A DNA stretch of 64,000 nt from Volvariella volvacea V23 (lineage: Eukaryota > Basidiomycota > Agaricomycetes > Agaricales > Pluteaceae). The stretch lies in contig KB722770.1 in NCBI GenBank assembly GCA_000349905.1, positions 7,355-71,354 of the forward strand. The letters run 5' to 3'. The translations under genes and the position numbers were made by a program. Below are positions 24,730 to 37,272 of the stretch, piece after piece. Within the stretch, counting starts at the first letter, position 1, and the number at the start of each line of letters is the position of its first letter. The notes under the pieces were generated by a model. It did no database searches. It saw nothing but the letters and a program-made list of their open reading frames with translations, and was not told the DNA's origin.

Positions 24730-26325
24730 TCAGCTGCTTTCTCCAGCCTGAGCGATTAACCTGCGGACCTCTTTCTCCAACAATGCCATTCGCTGCCTGC
24801 TCAGGGTGGTATCAAACACAATGCTCGAATCGTCCAAGCGACCAGCAATGTAGACCGCATTGGCCAGGACAGTATCTGTGGGCGTCAACTGATAGCGATA
24901 CCCAGCAATGGTCCTACCAGCACCAGCCGCGCTCCAATCGGATTCCAATATCCGTGACGCAGAGACATTGGAGACGACAAGGGTCTCATGAGCTTCTGCG
25001 TGAAGAGGCACCGCTGTTATAGACTTTTGTAAGATTTTCTGAGCAGCAGTTACATGCTCGACCGATAACGCTGTACGGGCCACTGCAAAGCAATGCGCTG
25101 TAGCAGAAACAGACTGAGCACTTAGCTCCCCGACCGTGAAGATGGGATACGAAAGCGGGACGAATGCGTTGTGCGGGTATTCCCCCAAAGACCGAGAGGG
25201 TGTGGATAGCTGGCTACGAAAAGAGGCAATGTTGCTGCAATGTACCAATTTCTCCGGGGGCGTCCCTTCGGAATAAATGGTCTACCCTCTCAATCAGCAT
25301 CAAATATCCTTGCGGCGCATAAACGCTAAAAACACTAACCTTAAATAGCCACGCGACGAGGATATCGCCCGTCGTTGCTCGTACAGCTTGCTGGGTCTGG
25401 TCCTTCTCGAGGTCCTTGCGTATTTCGTTGACGAGATATTCGAGGGCCTTGAAAGGCAGGATTAAAATCTCTCTATCAGCGCCCCTCCACCAACGTTCTC
25501 TTAGGTGCCACCCAATAAACCTCAGTGTGCCAATCACCCCAAGCACGGAGTACCCTTCTGCGGTCGCATCGTCTTGTGCACCCGGCTGGGGTTCATTGTC
25601 CAAAGCCTCTTGGACGGGATTGGCATTCTGGCCAGGCTGCAGAGGCGGCGGATAGGGATGTTCCCCGCCATTGCCTTTCAACTCGGCAATCAACGCTCGC
25701 ATTATTGCAGCGGCGCCGACGCCATCAAAGATGCCGTGCGACCGCGAAAACCCAATACACGTATACGCCTTGCCGTCCTTGGACAGCTGAGAGCCGAATC
25801 TTGTTACATGCCAGCACGTTAGTGGGTGCTGTGTGGCTTCCCAGGCTACGTATTGTCGTGGGGTCGAGGGGTGCACGAAAAGGTGGTAAGGGAGAGAAGG
25901 GGATATTAGAGGAAGCGGCACGGTGATGTAGGTCGACAGCGGGAGCGTAGAGTCTGTCGTGGTGAGCGAGTATCTTTGGTATCCAGGTGGGAACGGTCCA
26001 AGTGGGATCCGAAGTCGCCATGAGGTCGCCTAAATAAAGGAGCGGAAGTGCCGTCCATCAGTATCTCGAGACTTCAAGGCATGGTGCGGATAAGGATAGC
26101 CAAATCGGCGGCACTTACCGCTTGCTCTTTAACAGCTTCCAACCTCCCCGCTAGCATTCTCCATCTATCGGTCAATCTGTCTAGCGCAGCGGCTATGGCG
26201 TCTGTGTCCAGCTCTCCTTCCATCAGCCATCCTGTCACGAAAGTAGTCCTCTCGAACAGCCTATCGAATACCGTCAAAGGGAACAAGGCATCCGAATTTT
26301 CTGCCTTTGAGTCGTCTGCTGACAT
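24730..26325 (-). CDS. HXXXD-type (BAHD-like) acyltransferase family protein
   Basis: Three exons (26325-26119, 26029-25340, 25281-24730) join exactly in frame to about 482 residues. Exon 1 has the N-terminal FPLTVFDRLFERTTFVTGW region. Exon 2 contains WHVTRFG and the catalytic-type motif SHGIFDGVGA (HxxxD), then a hydrophobic helix-rich segment and TTGDILVAWLFK. Exon 3 carries the second half of the acyl-CoA-dependent transferase fold (CSNIASFRSQL, NAFVPLSYPIFTVGELS, SDWSAAGAGRT near the usual second conserved motif). Members transfer acyl groups from CoA to alcohols or amines, often in secondary metabolism. There is no clustered biosynthetic gene beside it, so the substrate is unknown. Confidence 0.85.
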
Positions 26326-27641
26326 GTCGTGTTCTTAGAGCAAGTTCCGACCACGATTTACAGGCCGTTCGTTCGAGCGAGTACAAAGCTGAGTGGGGAG
26401 CGGTGTTCGGGGAATAAAGGGAGCGTTGGGAACTTTTCTAGAGCCAATTGAATGAGAAGAATGTCAATTTAAGGTCGACGTAACAACTGGCAACGTCCGA
26501 ATTTCGCACAAAAGCAGGGAAAGTTGAATGTATGCTAATAAATGTGGCAAAGACTGAAACAACACAGGAGAGGACCGGGCAAGGCTGGGCAAAAAGAAGC
26601 AAAGAAACGCATCTCTCGCTTTCCCTTGATTTTCGCCCTATACCTGTATAGTAGTAGTAGCAGTAGTAAGCACAGCGATCGTTCTGTCAATTCCTCATTG
26701 GCATCCCGGGCCGCGCCAAAACAGTTTTTTTGGGATCTGGTTTTGAAAAAAGATCGTGACGGAGGGGGGGGGGCGATTTAGAAGCAAACAACTCACGGTT
26801 TTGACAGTTATGACAAAAGTGGGCGTGACCGCCGGAGATTAAGCTAATCGAGCTTGGTGTTTGTGCCGTTGCGCGTGGGGGGGGTGGGTGGTGAACCGAT
26901 AAACCACCCTGTGGGGGTAATTCCTAGATGGTCAAATGAACTCGAGATTTTCCGGAGACTCTCCCAGAGAGCTTTGCTCACCGAAGTTCTAGCAGCCCCC
27001 CTCCAGTTATGTACTGTGAGAGCTGGCGGGCATTCAAGGTATTTATATCCCGTTTGGCGGTTGATATGGCCACACGGAGCAGAATCGTACATGCACGCAA
27101 GCACCCTCGCGTTGTGTTGTTCCTTGGGACCTCGTTAAATCGAGCACAAAATCGGAATGTGTCACAGCACCCGCGGGACAAGGAACAGATCTGATCCCTT
27201 CACCGGTCCTGCGTCAGGAGTACGTCGGACTGTAAGCTGTGGCGTTGGATAAGATTACCATCAAAGTGGGCTGCGGTGCACCGTGATTGGACCTTAAAAG
27301 TTACAAAGACAAGCGCTGAGGTAAGTCAATGGAAATTAAACGCGGCCCTTGTTTTATGAAAAGGAGCGCGTTCCTTAGCGTGGACGCACACGTGGGGGTG
27401 CCGTGATGACTGCGCCGCTCTCAAGCTGCCATTCTCCAGCGAGCGAACAAGGGCCAGGGCGAAGGCACTAAAGTCCAAAGAAGCAGGTTGTTGCCTAACC
27501 CCTGCTGACAGGCACTCCCAAGAGTTCCAGCTCAGCACTCCAGAGCGTAAGACCTAGAAAGAAGGTTGGAGCGATGAATATATAGGTAGATATGCATGAC
27601 GAAACATCAACGGTCGACATCGCAACAAATTATGATTACTA
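26326..27641. other. Intergenic, upstream of the acyltransferase
   Basis: About 1.3 kb with a TAG/CAG trinucleotide patch near 26650, an uninterrupted G run near 26766 and another near 26877. ORFs here overlap on both strands without recognisable content. Confidence 0.4.
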
Positions 27642-29813
27642 TTATAGTTCATCCTTTGCTCTCTCCTTTGCATCATCCCAAGGAAGGCAAAGTGCGGGGG
27701 TTGTGGCTGTAAATTGGTACTCGCACTTTTCTAATTCTGTCACAGAGAGAAGCTCATTCTCCTTCCCACACGACAAAACAAGCTAAAACGAAGATCGTAT
27801 TAACGTTAACCATGTGTGGAGGCGGGTAACGAAGGACACGGAGTGACGTACGATGATATTGCGTTCAGGACCATTCCAGCAACGAGCACCACGGTTGTAG
27901 ATTTGTTTCTGGTAGTATTCAGGTTGGTCGGGCGTAATGTCGGAAGGATTCCAAGATGCGAATTTTCTGCGATCGTGCGTGTCATTAAGCTTGGTGACGA
28001 CCAAAAATGGAGGCAAAATTACCCAAGACTGAATGTGCCTCCATGCTTTGCCTTCTGCTTTGCTTCTTTGAACAAGCATACTTCATAGGTATATCTGGTT
28101 AGATAGACACGTCAGCAAAGCCTCAGCATGAACAAAGGGTGAGCACGTACTCTCCAGTATCCTTCTCCAAACAAAGATTCTCGAGCTTCTTCCATTCGCC
28201 CTCGCGACCGAACCAAGTTGGCTCAAACAGGCGGGATAGCTCAGTTTCTGCTTCTCGCTTATCATGCTTCACGCGACTCAAGGCAGCCTCCGCCTCAGTG
28301 GTAGCTTTACGGGCGCGAGTTGCATCTAGATGAGAGTTAGGATGCTCGCGTTAGGAATACACGCCATACAGATGCACTCACCTGCGCCGGGTTCATCTTC
28401 TGTACTGCCAATGCCCAGCTTCTCCAACCAAGACACAACAGTGTCCTTAATGTCATCAAACTTGGGTTGAAGGAACTCGGGAAGGAAAGACCCAAAGTCA
28501 AAGGCTGCCAGAGCACCAGTTAGCGTTTTAGCATGAATTGGCTATCTGAAATGTAGCTCACAAGAGTTCTCAAGCGGTGCGAGAATATGCTTCTCATGAG
28601 CGAGCAACAGAGATACGTGATCGGCACCCAATAGGTTATCCAAGTCTTTCTCGAGTGCCTCGGCGGTCCACATGCCCTCTTCCCATTCCTCAGGCTCTTC
28701 CTTGGCCGCCTCAGTTGTTGTAGCCTGCTCATCCTTGTCCGCGTCATTGATGTGAGGAAGTCCGGCTAGTTGTTCCCATCCACGGACAGCCTCCAAGACG
28801 GCCATGTCTTGATAGTTGGGATTATAACCAGTTCTCAATGCGTCGAGGATATCTCCCAAGGCCTTCTCTCGTTCTAGATGTTTCTTGTATTCTCGCCTTA
28901 GCGACTTGATTGCGTTGACATGCTCGATCAGCATTTTGTAGAGAGCTGATGCACGTTGAGCAATGGGAGTGTCAAATAAATGGAGACACCTACGGGATTG
29001 CTTCTTCTGCTCGAGAGCTGCTGCTGATAGCGACTCGGTGCGCTCAGCGATATCTAAGGTAAAAAGGTCAGGACTGCTTCCATGGAGAGCAACGAGCATG
29101 TGCTCACCTCTCAGTCTCTCAACCTCCTGCTCCTTCGCACTGATTTCCTGAGTCAGTGAGCTAATCTGACCCTCCAGCCGCTTCTTCTCCTTCTGCGCAA
29201 ACGCTATGTACGTCGACCGTATTTTCGCGCCCTTTTATATGGTAAACATTGATACAAGACCAAGGCGGTACTACGAACCGTATTTCGCAGTTTCTTCTCC
29301 TCTTCTCGCTTCGCTCGATACGCAGCTCCAACCTCCTTGCACACATTCTTGCAAACTCCAGGACGCTCGTCCGAGCCATCGCAGCACTGTGGTTCTAGCG
29401 CTTGTGAGTAAGAGGCACACACGCGGGATGAGTAGCCAGGTGCATACCACATAGACCATCATTCACCCTCGAGCTAGGAATGTTGGCACCAATGTGTCCC
29501 TTATTCTGACAGTAGAACGTAGTGTTAGGACAGGCGCCAGTGCCTGCAGAAAGAACCCAAGTCAACACACACATCACATCGTCCAACAGCTTCCGAGCAT
29601 AATACCTGGCTCGTCGCTTCCATCCGGACAATCACAAGAGTCGTCATTCACAAACGCCCATGGGATTTCCTTGGACCCGTCGAGACACGTCCACGTGTTC
29701 GCTCTTGAGGGCGTGTAGCGCGAGATCAAGGCTGGCGCAACGCCATGGGTTTTGTCTATTGCCGCGAGAGCAGGAAGTGGTGCTGAGAGGAGGAGCAGCC
29801 AAGGTGCTACCAT
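27642..29813 (-). CDS. Glucosidase II beta subunit (PRKCSH-like), ER luminal
   Basis: The start at 29813 gives a signal peptide ([17 protein letters not shown]). Two Cys-rich repeats of the LDL-receptor type follow ([21 protein letters not shown]). Next come a long coiled coil, an acidic region ([11 protein letters not shown]) and a C-terminal mannose-6-phosphate-receptor-homology domain ([53 protein letters not shown]). The last four residues are KDEL, an ER retrieval signal, before a TAA at 27642. The gene has many short introns. The beta subunit holds catalytic glucosidase II alpha in the ER and reads mannose on N-glycans, so the complex trims the second and third glucose during glycoprotein quality control. 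Confidence 0.93.
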
Positions 29814-30166
29814 GTAGACTGTGGAATGTGGCTTCAAGCAGGGCAATTCGGCCTTGATGGAGTTCGACGTGTCGTTCCATTTTCGGAAGGATGTCAAATA
29901 GACAAAAACAGGTTACCCCCCACGCCAATTTCGGTGGTGCTGCACTTGGGAGATAATTGCTCCAACATTGCGGAGCACTAACGCAATACAAATACGCTTC
30001 TTGCATTAGCTTTCTTACGATTTGCATTGGGGTCGGGCAAGAGCAATGACTGAGGGATGGCGAGCTTCGACAACCGGCAGTTGCCGTTGTAATCACGTGA
30101 CCAGCGTTTCCCACTATACGCTGGTGATACACCACCCACAGCTCCGCATCGACGGTCAGCAGAGCA
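29814..30166. other. Divergent promoter between glucosidase II beta and RPS25
   Basis: A region of about 350 bases between two diverging housekeeping genes, with no other feature. Confidence 0.5.
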
Positions 30167-30721
30167 ATGGTGAGTAACGACGCCCGCCCCCTATGAAACC
30201 GCAGAATATGTCCACGTTGGTGTTTTGGATGGATTGCGAGGTTTATAACCCCAAGTTTGGCCTGGAATGGATGGATGCGGATTCCGTCGTCTGGATGTAG
30301 TTTGGGATGTGAAGCTGATGGGCTCGACGTTTTCTTGTCTCTAGGCCAAAGCAAAAGCAGCAGCGCCATCTGGCGGAGGAAAGGCAGCCAAGAAGAAGAA
30401 GTGGTCGAAGGGAAAGGTCAAGGATAAGGCACAACACGCCGTCAACCTGGACAAGGCCACCTACGACCGTATCTTCAAGGAAGTTCCCTCCTTCAAATTC
30501 GTCAGCCAGAGCATCTTGATCGAACGTCTCAAGATCAACGGCAGTCTAGCACGCGTTGCTATCAGACATCTGGAAAAGGAGGGCTTGATCAAGAGGATCG
30601 TTCACCACTCGGCACAGCTGGTCTATAGTACGTCGCATTTTCGCCTTCCAGTGAATTCCAGTTTCTGATAAAATTTCCGCCTTGCGCTTTTCCAGCACGA
30701 GTAACATCATCGTCAGACTAA
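30167..30721 (+). CDS. RPS25: 40S ribosomal protein S25 (eS25)
   Basis: The ATG at 30167-30169 is a one-codon first exon followed at once by a 175-bp intron (30170-30344). Exon 2 (30345-30627) encodes the basic head [13 protein letters not shown] and the winged-helix core ([42 protein letters not shown]). A second intron (30628-30695) leads to exon 3 (30696-30721), ending in a short Ser-rich tail. The product of about 102 residues fits eS25, a small-subunit surface protein near the E site that also supports IRES-driven initiation. An intron directly after the start codon is common in fungal ribosomal protein genes. Confidence 0.97.
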
Positions 30722-30990
30722 ACGCACTTTTTTCTTTTCTGTTGATGTTATTATGCTTGCTATGCACATGTATATCACCGCACACAAAATGCCATGACCC
30801 GCACATAAGCCCTCTATTTTCTGGACATTTGTGTGAGCGAGCTGGATGAGCGCCATCAACGCGGATATTTCGGACTTGAGTGCGAAAGCTTAATCAATTG
30901 GTCCCCGACGGCCGGCTAGATAATGGCTAAAGATTGGACCTGATGCACTCCAAGTTTTTTTACACCCTCGACCCATCCTCCAGCGCAGAT

Positions 30991-33261
30991 ATGTCGACTG
31001 AGCCGTGCTATTTTGGCGTCGACGTCGGTACGGGCTCAGTGCGAGCCTCGTTGATAGCGAAGGACGGGCGCGTCCTCGCCTCTCACGCAGAGGACACAAT
31101 CACCCATCGCGATCCCCACGATCACAGCATCTTTGAGCAATCTACCGCAAACATCTGGTCCTCAATCGCTACCTGCATAAAAACCTGTCTGCAACAGGCC
31201 CAGGTTCCACCTTCGTCCGTCAAGGGCCTCGGATTCGATGCTACCTGCTCGCTGGCCGTCACCGATTTTCATGGCGAGCCCATCACCGTCACCAGAGGTC
31301 CCGAACTTGGCCAACCCGGTGACAGGAACGTCATCTTATGGGCTGATCATCGCGCGGAAAAGGAGGCTGAGGATATCAATAGGACGGGATCTAAGGTTTT
31401 AGACTACGTCGGCGGAACTATGAGTGTGAGTACCTGGGTTCTATTAGTAGGCGTGCTGCTAGATCGAGTAATCCATCCTCGGAATGTAGCTCGAGATGGA
31501 GGTCCCCAAAATCCTCTGGCTCAAACGACATATGGATCCTACCCTCTTTTCGCGGTGCCAATTCTTCGATTTGCCCGATTTCTTGACGTACAAGGCTACG
31601 ACGAACAGCACGAGATCGTGTTGTTCGGTTACGTGCAAGTGTTCGTTCGTTCCGGTGACTGGATGGCAATCGGATTTCTTCCAAAAGATTGGGCTTGGGG
31701 AGTTGCATGTCGAGGAGTACAAACAGATTGGAGCTAATAAAGGAGACGTTTTGATTGCTGGATTGCCGGTTGGAAAGGGGTTGTCGAAGAGTGCGGCTGA
31801 GGAGCTGGGCTTGGTGGAGGGAACGCCTGTGGGTAGTGCACTGATTGACGCGTACGCTGTTCATATCCTCCTCGCCGCAGCTGGTGTTGACCCCTCAACC
31901 TTTTCGTTGTATCTAGCTATGCAGGGTGGCTGGGAACCGTTGCTGCAAAGTATGCGGTGAATGGCGAGATCCCGACGGGAGTGCCCTCCGTGGACGAGTC
32001 TCAGCACCGTCTTGCTGTTGTGGCTGGTACCAGTACCTGTCACATCGTTCAGGTTCGTCCAATTCCTGGTGATTGATTCGTGCTGCAAAGTCCAACGACT
32101 CCATGTTAGAGCAAGAGAGATATCTTCGTCCCTGGTGTTTGGGGTCCTTACAAGGTAAAGACTTTGGCATGAAAACCACAGTTAGTGCTTATCTGCATGC
32201 TAGGACCCGGTGTTCCGTGGTTGGTGGATGAATGAGGGCGGACAATCTTCAACTGGACAGGTAAGTGTACAGGTCTCGACCTGTCTTTTCTCTCCCCAGA
32301 TAGCGAGTTAACAACGCCTGCAGCTCATAGATTTTATCATTAAAACTCACCCTGCATACCCTAAATTACTTCAGTTAGCCACGGACCAAGGAAAGGATCC
32401 CCACGTAGGCAAGTATCTTTGTATTTTCTTGATCGCGCGCCTACACACTGCTTACTCTCCGTGCTTCATCAGTAATCGAGGAGCAACTTGAAAATCTGAA
32501 ACTACAACGCCAGGTCCGAAGTCGTGGAGAACTGACTAAAGACCTGCACATATACCCTGATTTCCATGGTACTATTAATGTCTTCTGTCCTCGCTCCATC
32601 TCGATTGAACAACCCGTACAGGTAATAGATCACCCATTGCCGACCCACGCATGAGGGGCTCAATCGTCGGTCTCGAGTTGGTACGTACAACCCGCCCAGC
32701 CTATCTTTGACCCCATCCAAGTCCTCACCCCGCCCTCAGAATGACTCCCTCTCCGACCTCTGCCTCAAGTATCATTCAACCCTGGAATCCATCTCCCTCC
32801 AAACGCGGCACATCATCGAGCAACTCAACACCAAAGGCCACGCCATCTCCTCCATCTATATGAGCGGCGGGCAATCCAAAAACATCGCGCTGATGCAGCT
32901 CTTCGCGGACGCGTGCGACGTGCCCGTCGTCCTGCCGGAGAGCGCCTCGGCCCCTGTCGTCCTTGGCGCGGCAATGTTGGGCAGGTTGGCGGCGGAGGTG
33001 TGCGAGGGTGCGGTCGACGTGCAGGGGGAGAAGCAGGCCGAGGCGTTGTGGAGGATTATGGTGAGTGTGGCTTTGGTTTTCGCGTTTGTGCGGATTGACT
33101 TAGCTGTTCAGGTCGAGATGACGCCGCCTGGGCGGTTGATCAAGCCGTCTGCTACGGCTAGAGAGCAGAGGTTGCTGCATGCAAAGTATAAGATCTTCAA
33201 GGAGACGATTGAGATACAGAAGCGCTGGAGGCAGGAGATAGACTTTGCCTTGAGGTTTTAG
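30991..33261 (+). CDS. FGGY-family carbohydrate (pentulose) kinase, D-ribulokinase-like
   Basis: The start at 30991 gives YFGVDVGTGSVRASL, the N-terminal phosphate-binding loop. GLGFDATCSLAV and WADHRAEKEAEDIN follow in exon 1. Later exons carry PKILWLKRH, FFDLPDFLTYKAT, GTPVGSALIDAY-AGWLGTVAA (joined across a 65-bp intron at 31852-31916), VVAGTSTCHIV, GVWGPY, GWWMNEGGQS and IYMSGGQSKN, the adenosine-binding motif. Near the end come SASAPVVLGAAMLG and a basic C-terminus. The pattern matches the eukaryotic FGGY/YDR109C-type kinases that phosphorylate D-ribulose or similar ketopentoses in the cytosol. At least seven introns, some inside short exons between 32100 and 32700. Substrate assignment is by family only. 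Confidence 0.9.
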
Positions 33262-34420
33262 ATGAGGTATTTGCAAGTAGAAGTATTAAGGATGATCTAA
33301 TGTAGTGTGCATAAGGACACGAGTTTTCTTTTGGACTTTATAAGCTGATTTCATCGAACTGGCAAGGACCTCACGATCAGTCGCGTCAAGCTTCATCGTC
33401 AAGTGTTAATACTTGTGTGAATTCAAGGAGCTTAAAAGCCGTCCTACCTCGTCAACAGAACAATCAGTATTTCTTAAGAATTACGAAGCTGTGACCGATG
33501 CAGTAAGCACTACCGTATGCTTTTGCACCTATATTGACGCTTATAACCCCAAAATCGATGGCAGTCCGCCGATAATTCTGCTGGCTATGCAGGAATGACT
33601 GAGGCCGGCGTGTCACTCGAATGAATATAACCACGCTCTGTTCTGGTAACCATTAAGACGAGGTGGTGGTTAACAGATATGGTACACTAATACTACGTGA
33701 CCGAGGGAAAGCCACGACGAGGACAGGCCTACACCGCCATCTAGAAACTTCTTCAGTTCAACCATCATTCCCACATGCTTCATTGCAAGCAATGATGTGT
33801 TGACCTACTCTAATTCCGGGTGTAGAGTTACAGATGGTGCATCGATTCTATTCACGATGCTACATATATCGCTTCTCCTCCCTTTGAGCTTGCTCCACGG
33901 TAACATTCTCCTGCCTGACACCCGATGACGCAGACTACCCCTCATTATCAAAGCCTGGATGCGCATCTCAAGATTCGAAACCCCAATTCTAACTACGGTT
34001 CCACTGGACTTGTGTCCAAGTTTCTGATGCTGCAAGGTTGGGTAATTTCTGCTTCAAGTTAGTATATAATAGTGAAAAGGCTTGGAAGGGTTGACCCCAG
34101 AGCCTCATTTGTGACGGCCTATTCAGGACATTCACCAGTTGTCGTCAGTTTTCTCAGCTGGCGAGCCTCTGCCTTTGCTTATTACTGAGCGTGTGCGAGT
34201 CATCGAACCGCCGATTTCAAAATTTACATTAAGAGAGTATACCCCCTTTCATTGTACCATCTCAGTCACCACTCGTAAGAATTAGGCGATTATGCCAGTA
34301 CAACCTTGAGTCACTGGCCACCATCTCCCACCATCATTGTGTCCTCGTTGCGCATAATTGGTCTATTCGTGGTGTACGGCATGGAAGATCTTATCAAGGA
34401 CAGACCCCGTATTCCGTCTG
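33262..34420. other. Intergenic, no supported gene
   Basis: About 1.1 kb. A minus-strand ORF at 33805-34035 and a plus-strand ORF at 33413-33598 have no recognisable features. Confidence 0.4.
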
Positions 34421-35366
34421 ATGAGCTTCGAGCGCTTCATTTTACCTCAGTCAAGCTCCACCACCACCACGACAGTCGCTAGACACCAAAGAAACGATTC
34501 CAGGCACGTCCTGACTAAAGAAGGTACCACTCAACCATCTCGGTAACCGCTCTCTCTTATAGACATGTTTGCTACCTTTAGTTAGGCGTCGGACATGGAC
34601 TACTATCTATTTAGCTTTACNNNNNNNNNNNNNNNNNNNNNNNNNNNNNNNNNNNNNNNNNNNNNNNNNNNNNNNNNNNNNNNNNNNNNNNNNNNNNNNN
34701 NNNNNNNNNNNNNNNNNNNNAAAACCATCTCGGTAACATGAACATTTCTAATTCTCATCGCGTATTTTCCAGCCTTACTTATCCATGCCAATCAATTTCG
34801 TGCAATAGCTGTCGTGGTAAGTCGCCTGATTCATCCGGCCTCACCATTAATTACCTCGCTTTTCAGGCAACCGTTATCGGCTGCATATGCGGTCTCTCTT
34901 TTTCGCCTTTCTGCTTTCAATGGGATACAAAGGCCTAATTCCATTCGGTGACATCGGCTTTGCCGTCGCTTCCATTTACCTTTTATCCACCCTCACTAAG
35001 AGTCATATGATATTCGACCTCTGCTACGACCTCCTGTTGAAATCCTTGAGGGGCCGCACAAGTGGTGCTTATATCTGGCCATGGTGTGCCAACAGGCTCC
35101 AAAAGTGGTGTGCGGCATTCAAGTTGGCAGAATTGGTTCCATTTGGACTATGGGGGCATTTTGTTATCCACGCATGGCAGTACGAATACCACTATTCATT
35201 GGTGTGTGTCGCTGTTGCTTGGCTCTCTATCGTGTGGATCTTGTTGGGCGTATTTTGCTTCGAGGTGTCTGTGGGTCTCGGAGATGTGCAGTCGATGGTA
35301 TTCGAAGGACTTAATGAGACCTTTGAAGGGTGGGAAGTATATGGCTTATTTCGTCTGGAACTTTGA
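34421..35366 (+). pseudogene. Member A of a multi-pass membrane protein family (gap in intron 1, frame break)
   Basis: Exon 1 (34421-34523, Ser/Thr-rich) ends in phase 1, and its intron contains the 100-N gap. Exon 2 is 34773-34816, exactly 44 nt, coding ALLIHANQFRAIAVV. A phase-0 intron (34817-34866) leads to the membrane exon ending at 35366. That exon has several hydrophobic helices, the signature LQKWCAAFKLAELVPFGLW, and a tail with GLGDVQSMVFEGLNETFEGW. From 34867 to the stop is 500 bases, not a multiple of three, and the first helix lies in a different frame from the rest, so one base has been lost or gained between about 34870 and 34980. The family is unknown to me. Its layout is shared by the genes at 48012, 53709, 55251 and 63350. 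Confidence 0.65.
34621..34720. other. Assembly gap of 100 N
   Basis: The gap is flanked on both sides by the same 15-mer AACCATCTCGGTAAC (34533-34547 and 34723-34737), so the two contig ends may overlap. Confidence 0.99.
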
Positions 35367-36273
35367 TTGACACTCCAGGCAGATAAAGCATGGCTTGGGT
35401 CGTCTACTATCGAAACTAGTCATTCTTCTTAGTATTGCCAACCCCGCAGGCCTTTATTCCCCTTAGATCCGAGTCCCCATTGGTTTGAGCCTCTACCAGT
35501 AATATAACATCAGTTCTAGAAAAAAAAATACGAGCACTTGCAAGCTCAGCATAACAACTGCCCACAACTTCAATATCTCTGAGACAGCTCAAGTGGATCA
35601 GGACACTTCAACAGACTAGCTGCGCGGTGACCAATATCAACGAAATGTGGCAAATGAAAGAGGGGCACTACTCCAAGAAAAATAAAAATAAATTGCAGGC
35701 TTTATTTCAGTACAAAAAGGGTACTGTGAGACTTAGAAGTAATATAGACAACATAATGTGTGATAGAAGAAAAGCAAAGGAAGGAAAAAAGAAGGAACAC
35801 AGAGTGCGGACAGACGAGATAATACTCCTAGACATGTCCCATGCTTGAGCAGGTAGGGAATATGGACGATCACTAATGCACATACAAAATGTACAGCTAG
35901 AGACGCAGCACTTAGAGAACGATATCGATGTGGGATAGGGTGGTCGCAACCAGGATGATCACATAATCAATATTTGTATATATTTGCACTACTGACGATT
36001 TGTTGGAGGCGTGTCGATAGCAGCAGTCAACGTATCGTCAAGACACAGGAAGGTGAGTATGCCCCTCCGCACTCCCGAATCCCTCGCCGTTCGCAAGAGG
36101 AGCATGAAAAAGGTGCTGAGAGACGAAATTTTGAACGAAATCGAGCTGGAGAAGATGGATGGACTTTGGTCTCTGTGGATGTACTTGCGAGTCCCTTCTG
36201 CTCCTCTTGTTGATTCAGGCCACGATCGCATCAAGTGCTCAGAAGGAATCTGATTTCTGCCTCAGATTAAGAA
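35367..36273. other. Intergenic, includes the uL2 promoter
   Basis: A-rich tracts lie near 35521 and 35760. Open frames at 35974-36253 on both strands lack recognisable content. Confidence 0.4.
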
Positions 36274-37272
36274 ATGGGTCGGGTTATTAGGGCACAGAGA
36301 CGCTCACACGCTATCGTACGCACTATCCGTACCGATGTTATTGCGCTTTTCGCCTGATTTTCTGTCGTACTATAGTTCAAGGCACACACTCACCTCAACA
36401 AGGCCCCCGCCCGTCTCCGAAATCTCGACTTTGCTGAGCGAAATGGCTACATTCGCGGTATTGTGCAGGAGATCATCCACGATTCTGGCCGGTACGTCCC
36501 TTCTCGTGCAAACTCTCCCAGATTCTCTAAACTAATCCGCGTGCACATACACTAGCGGCGCTCCTCTCGCCCGAGTAGTCTTCCGCGACCCCTACCGCTA
36601 CAAGCTCCGAAAAGAAACCTTTATCGCCACCGAAGGTCTCCACACTGGTGCATTCGTCTACTGCGGCAAGAAGGCTACTTTGACAGTTGGCAACGTTCTC
36701 CCCGTCTCTGCATGCCCAGAAGGTACCATCATCTGCAACGTTGAGGAGAAGGTCGGAGACCGCGGTGCACTCGCCCGTACATCAGGGAACTACGCCACCG
36801 TCATTGGTCACTCGCCAGATGACAACAAGACTCGCATTCGTCTGCCCTCTGGTGCTAAGAAGACCGTCTCTGGATCTGCCCGTGCAACGATCGGTATTGT
36901 CGCTGGTGGTGGTCGTATTGATAAGCCTTTGCTCAAGGCTGGTCGTGCGTACTACAAATTCAAGGCCAAGCGCTACAAGTGCGTCGTTTTCTTGGTCTAC
37001 TTTGAGTTGGGGTCTCAATGACTTTTTTTTTAGCTGGCCTCGTACTCGTGGTGTTGCTATGAACCCTGTGGACCATCCTCATGGTGGTGGTAACCATCAA
37101 CACATCGGAAAGGCATCCACCATTGCCCGCTCTGCTGTTCCTGGACAGAAAGTTGGTCTTATTGCTGCACGCAGGGTATGTTTGTTGTCTTGCTTTAACC
37201 TACGCGCCCATGTTGACGTAAGTTTCGCAGACTGGTCTGCTACGTGGTACAGTCAAGGTCAAGGAGATCTAA
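36274..37272 (+). CDS. RPL2: 60S ribosomal protein uL2 (L8/L2)
   Basis: Five exons (36274-36315, 36376-36491, 36556-36978, 37034-37175, 37231-37272) join in frame. The product starts [14 protein letters not shown] and continues [82 protein letters not shown], the hallmark [17 protein letters not shown], and [17 protein letters not shown]. It is about 254 residues, the family's normal size. uL2 sits at the base of the peptidyl-transferase centre, and the GGGNHQH loop contains the conserved His next to the catalytic site. Codon use is strongly C-ending, as for a highly expressed gene. The symbol differs between species (RPL2 in yeast, RPL8 in mammals). Confidence 0.97.

Noticed and set aside
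30170..30344. snoRNA in the first intron of RPS25
   Set aside because: I found no convincing paired C/D boxes or H/ACA structure. The single CTGATG word is not enough.
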